Shown piece after piece: positions 12,322 through 26,689 of a stretch of DNA of 64,000 nucleotides. Location of the stretch: contig NC_134025.1 of NCBI RefSeq assembly GCF_964204645.1, positions 248,001-312,000 on the forward strand, given 5' to 3'. The notes under the pieces are model-generated. The model did not search any database, was not told the DNA's origin, and saw nothing but the letters and a program-made list of their open reading frames with translations. How positions within the stretch are numbered: position 1 is the stretch's first letter; every line of letters starts with the position of its first letter. The stretch comes from Tubulanus polymorphus. Taxonomy: Eukaryota; Nemertea; Palaeonemertea; Tubulaniformes; Tubulanidae. The position numbers and the translations under genes were made by a program.

Positions 12322-15300
12322 TTAATATCTACGATCACGACCTCCTCGGCCTCCGCGGGTCCTTCCCTGACCTCTCCCTCCTCCATAACCTCCTTCATGA
12401 GAAAATGCTTGATCAGGTTGCTGATAGCCCTGTTGAAATCCACCTCCCTGGCCATAACCTCCCTGGTTTTGGTTGTAACCTCCCTGACTATAACCTCCCT
12501 GGTTTTGACTATAACCTCTTTGGTTTTGGTTGTACCCTCCTTGACTATAACCGCCTTGGCTTTGACTGTAACCTCCTTGACTATAACCTCCCTGGTTTTG
12601 ACTGTAACCTCCCTGGTTTTGACTGTAACCTCCCTGGTTTTGGTTATGACCTCCCTGGTTTTGGTACTGGTTATAGCCGGTTTGATTTCTGCCGCCTTGC
12701 TGACCACCAGACCAGGATCCTTGTACGCGACCACCTCGGTCCCCACCTCCACCTCTTCCTCCTCTGCCTCCTCTATCTCCTCCCCCTCTGCCTCCTCTAT
12801 CTCCCCCCCCTCTGCCTCCTCTATCTCCTCCTCCTCTGCCTCCTCTATCAAACCCTCTACCGCCTCCACGACCTGCAATAGAAATGTTAACATGTATTCT
12901 GAGTGGAAGCTCGACCGTGTGAATTGTAAGTCAGTATTTTATGACTCTAACCTCCTCGACCAGAATCTTGTCTCTTCATAAATGATGGCATTTCAGGAGG
13001 AGGTGGTTCTAATTCCCAGGCTCTTCCACCGCGATCCGGTACCTGCAATTAAACATCATCTTGTTACGTTTATACCTGGTCTTAAAAACTGATGATTCCT
13101 AAAATAATCGCTTTAAGAATCAACAACCAGTTTAGAATTACAGAGTACATTTCCACTGTAGTTTGACGGTAGAGTTAGAATTTCCAATATTTTATCGCTG
13201 GGGTCATATTGCAACCTAAAACTGGGGTCTTGAACTGTGGAACTGGGTCGAGAAATGTGGAATTGGATCCTGAACTGTGGAAATGGGACCTGTAAATTAG
13301 TAATGTGGAACTAGGGATTGAACTGTGGAACTGGGACCTGTTAATTAGTAATGTGGAACTATGTCCTAAACTGTGGAACTGGATGCAGAGAGTAAACCAT
13401 TAGTTACCTTTCCGATAAGAACTCGATTTACAGCACATTTAGTGTTCTCTCTCGCTGTACCACTACTTGTCTTTTTTATTCGCGTCAGATCTTTAAAATT
13501 ATCAAACAAAAAAACATTATAAAAAATATTTCAAATTCTACAGTTGAAGATTTAAAGTTAGATACTAACCATCTCGAGCTGATAAAATACTAGCTATAGA
13601 TACATGTGATTTAGCATTCATTGTAGTTCGTAATGGTTGAAATACTGAAGCTATTTTATCTTCTTTTGCCTGAAATAAAACAAAACAAAATTTCATTTAT
13701 TACTGAGGCAAAAACTTCATAAACAGAGAACCCAGTAATGCAGACTGAAAGTGGCCTGGAACCTTCACATTTACGACCATTATTGGCCTTTAAAGTCAGC
13801 ACTGTGCATCTGGGGCCAGTTACACAGTCGTGACTTAAGTCCATAAGTGGTCTTATATCTTAAGACTGATCTTAAGTCGTTAGATCAGCTATAGAACTAA
13901 ATTGGTCTTAGAATCGTCTTAAGTCTAAGCTATGACTATGCAACCGGCCCTTGGACACATGAAGTAAATCTATTTAGACAAACCTTGGCACGTTCAGACC
14001 ACATAAACGACTGTATTGTAACATCTAATCGTTTTAACACCATTTCACGTCTCAACTGATATTCCTCCGTTAAAGCACTGTTTATTGACATTAAATGATT
14101 CCATTGTTTCTCTGACAACCGACAATTCAATAACGGTTTCCCTAAGTAATCCGTAGGAAGAGACGCCATTAATTCTTTAACCTGAAATTCGAAAAAAAAT
14201 TCAAAATAAATCGATTGTTTCTCACAGAAATACAGATGCGAAACGAGTGAGATTTACGAACCTTGGATTCAATCTTTGAGAAGAGTTTAAACGGAGTGAT
14301 ATCTGCAGGAGGTTTCGGAAATCTTAAAGCCATACACGCCAATTTCAAATGTGCAGCTACTTCACTTTCAGCCTAATACATAAAATACATGCTACAGTGA
14401 AATGAACTAACTCTAACTCAAAATTAACTCTAAATCACCACTGTGGAATCATATTCAAACAAAGAAATTTATAACTAGCTTCATAATATCAGTGACTAAC
14501 CAGTTACCCGGTACACAGTTCTGGCGCTGCAGTTGTTCAAAAGTTGATAATAATAACTTTTACCTTTGAGCAATTGCAGCCCAAGGAGATACGTGAGATA
14601 CACTCATTGAAAATGTACTCATTTCAACTCACAATCTCAAAAACTGGATGTTGATATCATGATGTTTTTAATATACAGTAAAACCGATGTAATTCGGATC
14701 AGTTTGATACGGATTTCAATTTAATCCCGATGAATGATCTGAATTAAGCTGGTTCTAGTGTGAAATCAATTACCTGCATTTCAACCTGTTGAGCTTTAGT
14801 AAGAAGATGTGGTTTAGTATCGGCTATAATACGACAAGCGCACAACTCGGATTGTAAAAAATCTGAAAATATCAAACATTAAATCTCAAGGGCGGGGTCT
14901 GATCCTTTTCCTACACATAACTAACATTTGTGGAATTTCAATGAGAGATAATCTCAATTTTGTACCTAAAAGTTGTAGGCGTGATTCACGTGTGGATAAT
15001 CTATCATTAATCGGACCTTCGATCAGAGCACCATGTGGACAACCTACAACAATCAAAATCAGTTCATCCTAAATCATTCAAATATTACTTAATTCATTCC
15101 AAATGTTCAAATACAAACCATATTCACGGAGAAATCCACTTAATTCTAATAGAAATGTTCCAGCATCACTGCTATCTGAAAATATACACAAAATATATTC
15201 CATAACAATAATCATTCACTGGACCCATATAACTACTGCATAGCCAAGTGCTGAATATCGTTATACCTTACATTGACAAAAATGCAGGGTTCAGGCTGAG

Positions 15301-15792
15301 GGGTCAGCAGGGTACAGGCTGAGGGGTGAACAGGGTTCAGGCTGAGGGGTTAGCAAGGTCCAGGCTGAGGGGTCAGCAGGGTCCAGGCTGAGGCCAGGGG
15401 TCAACACGGTCCAGGCTGAGGGGTCAGCAGGGTCCAGGCTGAGGGGTCAGCAGGGTCCAGGCTGAGGGGTCAGCAGGGTTCAGGCTGAGTAGAGTAGTAA
15501 TATATTTACCTATGACAGCATTAACTGTGTCCTCAATAGAATTATAAACAGCTAACTGTTTGACCAACCATTCAACTAATTGAGTATAAGCTATTGATCT
15601 GGGCCCCTCTTCTAATGCTTTCTCTAACGCTCCATCTTCAACAAGAGCGCCTTGATACCTACAAATAAACACCATCACAATAAATACCGAACGATTATTG
15701 TCTGAAAACATCTATTTGCAGAGAAAACATTGTTTATAAATATTCCACACGAACCCTAAATCTTCTAAAGTGTCCAGAATATCATTCTCCAT
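12322..15792 (-). CDS. FAM98A: FAM98-family protein (tRNA-ligase complex / RNA-associated)
   Basis: Vertebrate FAM98 proteins join the tRNA-splicing ligase complex (RTCB, DDX1, CGI-99) and associate with PRMT1. Eleven coding exons on the minus strand: 15755-15792, 15510-15658, 15119-15175, 14966-15043, 14774-14862, 14262-14372, 13984-14181, 13570-13669, 13408-13490, 12952-13042, 12322-12872. They total 1545 bases, an exact frame, for 514 aa, close to human FAM98A. Family motifs include the N-terminal LEDLGYQGALVEDGAL, RLDVTIQSFMWSERAK in the middle, and VPDRGGRAWELEPPPPEMP before the tail. The last exon encodes an Arg/Gly-rich stretch (GGDRGGRG type) and then NQGGYSQ-type repeats, a low-complexity RNA-binding tail. 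Two introns begin GTTCGT, a weak donor. It is probably the pre-duplication FAM98 gene rather than a strict FAM98A orthologue. Confidence 0.93.
13225..13385. repeat. Degenerate copies of the GTGGAACTGGGWCCTG repeat word
   Basis: Several irregular copies of the word family built on GTGGAACTGG lie in FAM98 intron 9 (exons 9-10). The reverse complement, CAGTTCCAC, is the core of the 44-bp array in the LC3 gene. Confidence 0.6.
13812..13950. mobile_element. Fold-back (MITE-like) element, family A
   Basis: The ends are GGGGCCAGTTACACAGTC and the inverse-complementary TGACTATGCAACCGGCCC, with CTTAAG-rich inner arms. It has no coding capacity and lies in FAM98 intron 7. Related copies are at 18,612-18,754, 35,715-35,790, 2,190-2,340 and in the array near 38 kb. 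Confidence 0.65.
14525..14582. mobile_element. Short fold-back element with GCAGTTG ends
   Basis: The left arm GCTGCAGTTGTTCAAAAGTT pairs with a right arm ending TTTGAGCAATTGCAGCCC, around an AT-rich centre. It lies in FAM98 intron 5. A related left end is at about 40,660. Confidence 0.5.
15278..15490 (+). repeat. About 23-bp minisatellite in FAM98 intron 2
   Basis: Roughly nine units of the type GGGGTCAGCAGGGTCCAGGC TGA, one of them lengthened. The array stops about 20 bases short of the exon 2 splice donor. Confidence 0.85.
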
Positions 15793-17284
15793 GTTTCAAT
15801 GATGTTTTACAATCAATTAATCGCTGCAAATTAAGTCTTAATCGGCAAAAACCGCATCAATCAGGGACATCTGATAAATGTGGAAAGCTGTTACCGGCTG
15901 GTGCTGCCACCTACAACAAGATTTTTAATTTTAGTTTTAACAAAAAGCTGGTGCATTTTAACAGCTTAGGAGGTTATCATAGGCAGTGGGGTATCTAACG
16001 GCATAGCGCCACGTGGTTTAGAACGACCTATTCTCGACCGGGCGGATGTGGCGCAAAGAGTTGACTTCACCTTTAAAGCATGCACCTGCAGCGTTTCAGC
16101 CCATGCAATATAAAATGATAACTTATTGTGCCGAAACGGTGACAAATGACACCGGTGACATTAATTGACCTTAATGGATAATGAAGTTATTATTCATGCT
16201 GCATTTACGATGCGGGTAGAATGGCAAAAAATCTTAATCGTAAAAACCGGCATCAATCAGGGACATCTGATAAATATGGAAAGCTGTTACCGTGTGGTGC
16301 TGCCACCTAGAACAAGATTTTTAATTTTAGTTTTAACAAAAAGCTGGTGCATTTTAACAGCTTAGGAGGTTATCATAGGCAATGGGGTAACTAACGGTAT
16401 AGCGCCACGTGGTTTAGAATGACCTATTCTCGACCGGGCGGATGTGGCGCAAAGAGTTAACTTCACCTTTAAAGCATGCACCTGCAGCGTTTCAGCCCAT
16501 GCAATATAAAATGATAACTTGTTGTGCCGAAACGGTGACAAATGACACCGGGGACATTAATTGACGTTAATGGATAATGAAGTTATTATTCATGCTGCAT
16601 TTACGATGCGGGTAGAATCGCAAAAAATCTTAATCGTCAAAACCGGCATCAATCAGGGACATCTGATAAATGTGGAAAGCTGTTACCGTGTGGTGCTGTC
16701 ACCTACAACAGGTTTTTTCATTTTAGTTTTAACAGCTTAGAATGTTATCGCGGGTAACGGGGTATCTAACGGTATAGCGCCACGTGGTTTAGAATGACCT
16801 ATTCTCGACTGGGCGGACGTGGCGCAAAGAGTTAACCACCTTTTAAGCATGCACCTGCAGCGTTTCAGACCATGCCATATAAAATAATAACTTAATGTGC
16901 CGAAACGGTGACAAATGACAGCGGTGACATTCAAAGGATTAATGAAGTTACTATTCATGCTGCACTTCTGATACGGGTTGAGTTGAAATAATAGCCTGGT
17001 CTGGAATCCATCTGTACCGGACATCGTTAATAGTCAATAGTATTCACCACTCGCGACAATCGGTTATCACGGCACTTCGTCATCTTCCTGTATAAATAAG
17101 TATATTTCTACATATGGCACCCATCCAAAATTGCGTAGGTTATTGAGATAAGTCATTAAAAACTGCATTAAGTTTAGACTGGTTGTCGGTCTATGTTATT
17201 GGACTGGCAACGTGACACCAGGTCCTCACACCAAGCGTTCTCGCGCGCGGTAAATGTCTTCGTAACCGCAGTAAACCGGTTAAA
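15793..17284. promoter_or_regulatory. Divergent intergenic region, FAM98 / PSMD8
   Basis: The two start codons face away from each other across 1.49 kb, so this should contain both promoters. Most of it is the ~395-bp triplicated unit. The last ~250 bp before the PSMD8 ATG is unique and includes a CpG-containing stretch (TCTCGCGCGCGG) near 17,240. Confidence 0.6.
15836..17020. repeat. Three tandem copies of a ~395-bp unit
   Basis: The word CATCAATCAGGGACATCTG recurs about 397 and 395 bases apart, starting near 15,855, 16,250 and 16,646. Copies one and two are nearly identical along their length. Copy three is shortened and more diverged towards its end, which suggests an older duplication at that side. 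Each unit has an AATATAAAATGATAAC segment and a TAGCGCCACGTGGTTTAGAA segment containing a CACGTG E-box. No open frame is shared by the three copies. Confidence 0.85.
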
Positions 17285-19854
17285 ATGGCGTCTCTGAAAC
17301 AAGTAGTGTCTATGTATCAAAATCTAACTCAAGAATGGAACAGGAAGCCTTCTAATTATGAGAAATGTGGAGTCCTATTGAAGAAACTGAAGGTGAGATT
17401 AATTTAGCTTGGTTCCAGTCTATCCATCGCAATCTACTGGATCTACTCAATATCGCTGTTTCATTCTCCCAAAAATTGTTTAGTCACTCTCTCACCTGGA
17501 GGCTGGACCTCTCTCCCCCTAGTCTGAATACTACCAGTCGTTGTTAGGGTTCCGTACAACGAACAACGGCTAGGTACTAGACTACTCTCCCCCACTCTCC
17601 TCCTCTCCTCCCCCACTCTCCTCTTTCCCTCATTGGCCACTCTCCTCTCTTCCCCACTCTCCTCTCTCCCCCACTCTCCTCTCTCCCCAGGTCAGGATCA
17701 GTACATTCACTGACTCACTCCTCTCTACTTTCAGGTTGCATTAACGAGTTTAACATTTCTTCCAACCAGTGATTCAAATGCTACAAAACAAGAATTATTA
17801 GTTGCTAGTAAGTAGAGAGAAATCGATTACTCACTGAGTTGAGTACTGACGACACTGAACTGCTTTATCAGTTCTTCCATCTAAACTACTGAACTTCAAC
17901 TGCTGGCTCAGGTCGGCCAGATAGTCGACACCCAACTTCTCCAGCCTCAGCTACTGAGATTGAAATCCAAATTTAAACTTGTATTTCAGGAGATATATTA
18001 GAGATCGGAGCTCAATGGGCGATCGCGGTTAAAGATATTCCAGCGTTCGAAAGATACCTGGCGCAATTAAAGAGTTATTATTTGGATTATCGGTAAGTTT
18101 CACAGACAGGTCAGAGTGTTCACAGGTCAGCGGGTTGACAGGTCTGACTGATTGATTGGCCAGATTGACAGTTCAGCACATTGACAGGTCGGCATGTTGA
18201 CAAGTATTGTAGTAATTGAATATATATTAATTGATTGTTTCAGCGATGATCTACCAGAATCTGCTTACAAATATCAGTTGCTTGGTTTGAATTTATTGTG
18301 TTTACTTTCACAAAACCGTCTTGCAGAATTTCACACTGTAAGTTCTTATTCATACTCCGTTCTCAGGATCTGATTCTGAATTCCTTTTTTCACCATAATT
18401 AGAATTGTATTTAAATTGATTGATGTTTTTAGGAACTTGAATTATTGCCGGCTAAAGAACTACAATCAAATATCTATATAAAACACCCAGTGTCGATGGA
18501 ACAATATCTCATGGAAGGAAGCTATAATAAAGTAAATATTCTTTCATTTATTATTCTGTATTTACTGTAACCAAAAGCAAAAGTTTTGGGTGTTTTTCGA
18601 TTGCGCTCTGCAGGAGCCAGTTGCATAGTCATGGTTTAGACTTAAGACCAGTCTAAGGCCAACTCAATTCCATAGCCAATCTAACAACTTAAAGACCAGT
18701 CTTAAGATTTAAGATCACTTTTGGACTGAATTCACGACTGTGCAACTGGCCCCAGGAAGAGGAATTTTGGGCGTTTTTTGATTGCGCTCTTCTGGAAGAG
18801 GAATTTTCTCCTTTGATTGCTTTGATTAGAAGTTTCTGCCCCCTAATTCTCATGCCTCAGATATCTGTTTCTTCCAGAAGAGCACATTCGAAAACGGCCT
18901 TATTTGAGGTGATCATTTTATCTAAAGTTACAAATAATTTTACATTCGTTTTCCATATTTCAGGTATTTTTAGCGAGAGGTAATGTTCCAGCTGAAAGTT
19001 ACAATTTCTTCATAGACATTTTACTCGATACAATCAGGTAACTTCACTCACTTAGAGAAACTGATATTAAACAAACTGTTACTGTATTACAGATGATTTT
19101 GTTGTTATATTTTCAGGGATGAAATCGCAGGATGTTTAGAGAAAGCTTATGAAAAAATAGCGTTTTCTGAAGCCAGACGAATGTTATATTTTGAATCTGA
19201 GAAACAAATGAAGGATTACGCAACTGGGGTCAGTTTAAACTCTTAAGTTCAGTAGTTCATGAATTCAACTTTATTTGGGCCGGTTCAAACATTACATAGG
19301 TTATGCTGATTGTTTACCCTCTCCCTTCCCCTCCCTCTAATCCACAGTTAGATTATCTAGATCACTGCTCCCTCTAGTGGAGTTATCCCTAATTAGACTA
19401 TCTAGATCACTGCTCCCTCTAGTTGAGTTATCCCTAATTAGACTATCTAGATCACTGCTCCCTCTAGTTGAGTTATCCCTTATTGTATTATCTAGATCAC
19501 TGCTCCCTCTAGTGGAGTAATCCCTAATTGTATTATCTAGATCACTGCTCCCTCTAGTGAAGACAGTAGATATTTATAAATGAAGTGTTTATTGAACCCG
19601 GAACTCAGTGATTTATTGACGTCATTATGATAGTGAATATCAGTGTCTATAGTTCAAAGTCTAACGTGTCAAATACACAGGATTCATTCTGTGAAACTGT
19701 TTATTATATTTTGTTATAGCGCGGTTGGAAATTGGGATCGAATAAATATTTCAAGTTTCATCACGAAGAGAAGAAAACTGAGGAGATTGTTCCAGCTTGT
19801 GATTTAGCTAAACAGGCGATAGAATACGCTCGAGAACTGGAAATGATTGTATAA
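17285..19854 (+). CDS. PSMD8: 26S proteasome non-ATPase regulatory subunit 8 (Rpn12)
   Basis: Subunit of the proteasome 19S regulatory lid, needed for lid and base assembly. Eight exons: 17285-17392, 17735-17807, 17990-18092, 18244-18337, 18433-18531, 18964-19037, 19117-19228, 19720-19854. They total 798 bases, an exact frame, for 265 aa. The product is near-collinear with metazoan PSMD8: [13 protein letters not shown] at the N-terminus, [32 protein letters not shown], the PCI-type segment [15 protein letters not shown], and the C-terminal YARELEMIV, which is almost invariant in the family. Exon 7 ends at a GG|GTCAGT donor. It lacks the N-terminal extension of some vertebrate isoforms. Divergent from FAM98. 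Confidence 0.96.
17575..17695 (+). repeat. CT-rich low-complexity tract (CTCTCCCCCACTCTCCT type)
   Basis: Imperfect pyrimidine repeats in PSMD8 intron 1, about 40 bases upstream of the exon 2 acceptor. Confidence 0.8.
18612..18754. mobile_element. Fold-back (MITE-like) element, family A
   Basis: Starts GAGCCAGTTGCATAGTCATG and ends CACGACTGTGCAACTGGCCC, with CTTAAG-rich arms and a centre containing CCATAGCCAATCTAAC. It lies in PSMD8 intron 5. The flanks share TTTTGGG and GATTGCGCTCT words on both sides, so the insertion sits inside or beside a local duplication. Confidence 0.7.
19351..19558 (+). repeat. 45-bp minisatellite, about 4.5 copies
   Basis: Units begin CTAGATCACTGCTCCCTCTA, in PSMD8 intron 7. 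Confidence 0.9.
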
Positions 19855-19905
19855 AAACTATGTTCCGAGTTCTATCTGTGTAAATACTGTATTTATATTT
19901 CACTC

Positions 19906-19911
19906 AATAAA
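19906..19911 (+). terminator. Poly(A) signal of PSMD8
   Basis: AATAAA, 52 bases after the PSMD8 stop codon. Confidence 0.75.
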
Positions 19912-20063
19912 TAATCTAATTGTATTGTGAAAATATTTTAGTTTTCTCCCAGTTTTTGCGAGAGTTTTAATGAGGAGCGCAAGAATAGGAACGGAGTATA
20001 GGAATCGGAGTCATGCGCCCATGACCTCATCACTTATCAATGACTTCATGTGGCACTCGACAC

Positions 20064-20214
20064 CACAGGGGCTCGTATCAGAGTTGTAGGTAATTTAAAA
20101 ACGATAATCTGTTAATCCAATGTATATAGTATATTATTTTATATATACTATAGACATTGGATTAACAGATTATCGTTTTTACATTACCTACAACTCTGAT
20201 ACGAGCCCCTGTGT
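20064..20214. mobile_element. ~150-bp perfect-arm fold-back MITE with 7-bp target duplication
   Basis: Arms of about 65 bp begin CACAGGGGCTCGTATCAG and end with the complement CGAGCCCCTGTG. They are nearly identical and meet in an AT-rich centre. TCGACAC occurs directly before the left end (20057-20063) and one base after the right end (20215-20221), consistent with a target-site duplication. It lies between PSMD8 and the LC3 gene. Confidence 0.75.
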
Positions 20215-20624
20215 TCGACACTGAGATATCTCGAACTAATTGAAAATAACTAAGTACTGCATATACTATATACTAATATCAATCATCCACCTGCTGCAGG
20301 GAAGGAATAAAGTTAGCGGTTGTTCTAACTGCAGATTGATTTGTATCCAGCTACGTTTGAAATAGATACGGTTTACTTTTATAAACCTACGAAATTTATC
20401 TTCCTAGGAATAAAAATACGATACATTACGGGATTCGAACCCTAACCACTGCGTCATCAGTTGGCTGATGACGTCATGCCGTGCGCCATCTGTGGCATGT
20501 GACCCGCATTCAGCTCTGTGAGTATAGTCGTCGCATAGAGCGCTACTGTGTATAGACAGGTTAATACGAGGAATAAAGAGGAATAGGATCTCACTGATTC
20601 CATACATACTAATATACACTCATA

Positions 20625-24522
<3,898 letters not shown>

Positions 24523-26454
24523 GACTGTAATCTGATTGGATGGATTTAAAACGATACACAGTTGATACTCGTCGTCTCGAGTCACTGCTCGGCCGCCGCC
24601 GCTGTGGAGGATGAGGGCGATGACCTGAACGTGAATAATGACTCTTTAAAACACATTCCAGTCTGATATATATTTATCCGAATTATTGGTGCTTTATATA
24701 TGTATATATTACACAGTGTATGTTATTCATTATTATAAGTTCACTCAACCCCGACCCTAACCCTTATAATTCTACAAAAACAGAATCGACAAATATTGTG
24801 GATGTTGAACCAAGAACTCTAACTCTCTGACGCAGATTGCTCAGCTATTGTTAAGGGGAAGCTTGGGGGAAATTAATTTCGATTTTCAGTTTCATGAACT
24901 GATATTTCAGTAATATTCATTAATTCTGAATGATTTGTGAAACTGAGCCCTTAATGTTTATTTCCCAAGCGTGAGAATTGCGTACAAAGAAAAAGAGGCA
25001 TTGATTGAAACAACTCTGTGTGGAAACTGAATTGAACAACTGATATCTGTAATACAGTCTCAAACTCTGTTCAGTCTTCATATCAATGAAGTGAAGAGGC
25101 TCAATTTATCAAATACTATTTAGTGTAAGACAATAATGTCAAGGCCCAAACTACAACAACTTCTGATAAATGAAGAAATCCCACGCTTCGAATTTGAAAT
25201 CATACTATCGAATTTATTATTACGAAACCACAACGTTTCGGCTGTTGACTGACAGCCATCATCAGGTGGAATGATTCCACCTGATGATGGCTGTCAGTCA
25301 ACAGCCATCATCATTCCACCTGATGATGGCTGTTAGTCAACAGCCGAAACGTTGTGGTTTCGTAATAATAAATTTGATAGTATAATTTCAAATTCGAATT
25401 GTGGGATTTCTTCATTTATCTACAGTTTACACGGATTATAGTGTTTATTCGACAACTACAACAACTTCTGTACAGGTTTAACCGTAAAACTCTGATGTAT
25501 AAATTGTACTATGATCTGATGGTAAGATGCTGGGCATTCTTATCTTCTGTATTATTATTATTATTATTATTATTATGATTATTATTATCGTAAGGTAACA
25601 TTGTGTGTAATCCTTCGTTGTAAGAAAAAGGAATTGTTAAATCAAAAAAAATGTTAAAAAGTTGTACAGTTAAAAAACATATTTCACACGATCTATCTAG
25701 ATCTATCTAAATTCAAACCGATTTGGAACTATTCGCAAAACTATATCTCCTTCTCTCAGTAGAGGCGGCTACCTAGTAAACCTTGGAACTGTCTAGTCGA
25801 TGACCTCAATTCAATACAATTTACCTTTATTTCAGGGAATTTTATTTATTCTTAAACAGAGTGTCATTTATAAGTCATCTATAACGGCTAACATTGTCAT
25901 TATGAAGGGTATTTTTGATCTTTCAATATTTTAAGAAATTTAGAATAGAAATCGCTTTGGTTGTTGAGCAATTTATAGTGAGCAATGTAATTGCAAATTA
26001 ATGATCTAGACTAAATTCTGAACTATATACGTGACGTTAAATACCAGGAAGTGAAGGTGATTTATGAAATGTCCTCGTTGAGACTTTATCTGATTCTACA
26101 TTCAGTCAAAACACTTGAGATAATTTCATTGTCCTAATGATTATCATATTATAATGACGTTAGTTGATTTCGGGCTTACTGCCAGTAATAACTGTCATAT
26201 ATAATTAATAGTTATAAACTATTGTTAGTTAACTATGAAGTAGGTACTTAACTGATCTGAATATTAAGTACTTAACTAATTTGGTTGTCTACTATTTACT
26301 TATCTATATCTGTACTAATCTAACAAATTACCTAATAATTTATGCGCATATAGTTATAATGATAATGTATTATATTTAAATATGATAATTTTTTGTAACC
26401 TGTGATAATTTTATTTGTGTCATGTTAAACTAACGTTGATCCATGACAATAAAA
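24523..26454 (+). other. Region downstream of LC3, probable long 3'UTR and spacer
   Basis: No further exon was recognised. The first clear AATAAA on the plus strand is at 26449-26454, so the 3'UTR could run about 1.9 kb. It contains the fold-back insertion at 25,166-25,453 and an ATT microsatellite at about 25,552-25,590. Confidence 0.35.
25166..25453. mobile_element. Penelope-like fold-back insertion with hammerhead-like core and 17-bp target duplication
   Basis: The 17-base sequence AACTACAACAACTTCTG occurs at 25149-25165 and again at 25454-25470, immediately flanking this insert. Inside is a long inverted repeat running from ATAAATGAAGAAATCCCA to TGGGATTTCTTCATTTAT, then about 34 extra bases on the right only. 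The arms contain CTGATGA, a stem GGCTGTT/AACAGCC and GAAAC, resembling a hammerhead core. Inverted partial copies, variable target duplications, a one-sided tail and hammerhead motifs are known of Penelope-like elements. No reverse transcriptase frame is present. Confidence 0.6.
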
Positions 26455-26689
26455 ACTCTTTTTGCAAGTAATTATTTTCATGTTGACTTGTTATTCTGCA
26501 TCCAATATATTTTCACTGGCTGAACCTGTGGAGCCCCCTAGTACCCAGATTGGCACCCTGTCCCTCACTGTGGAAAGGTCTGAATGCAGTGACCGCAGTC
26601 TGATTGTGAAACAGTCAAACTGTGGCCCCCTGGTAACCAGGTGGTTAATATCTATGATAACAGGGTTGCTCGGGACACCCCTTTACATC

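Noticed and set aside
12309-12981. Plus-strand open frames of 190-194 codons opposite the FAM98 last exon
   Set aside because: They are the antisense of the Gly/Arg/Asn/Gln-rich coding repeats of FAM98.
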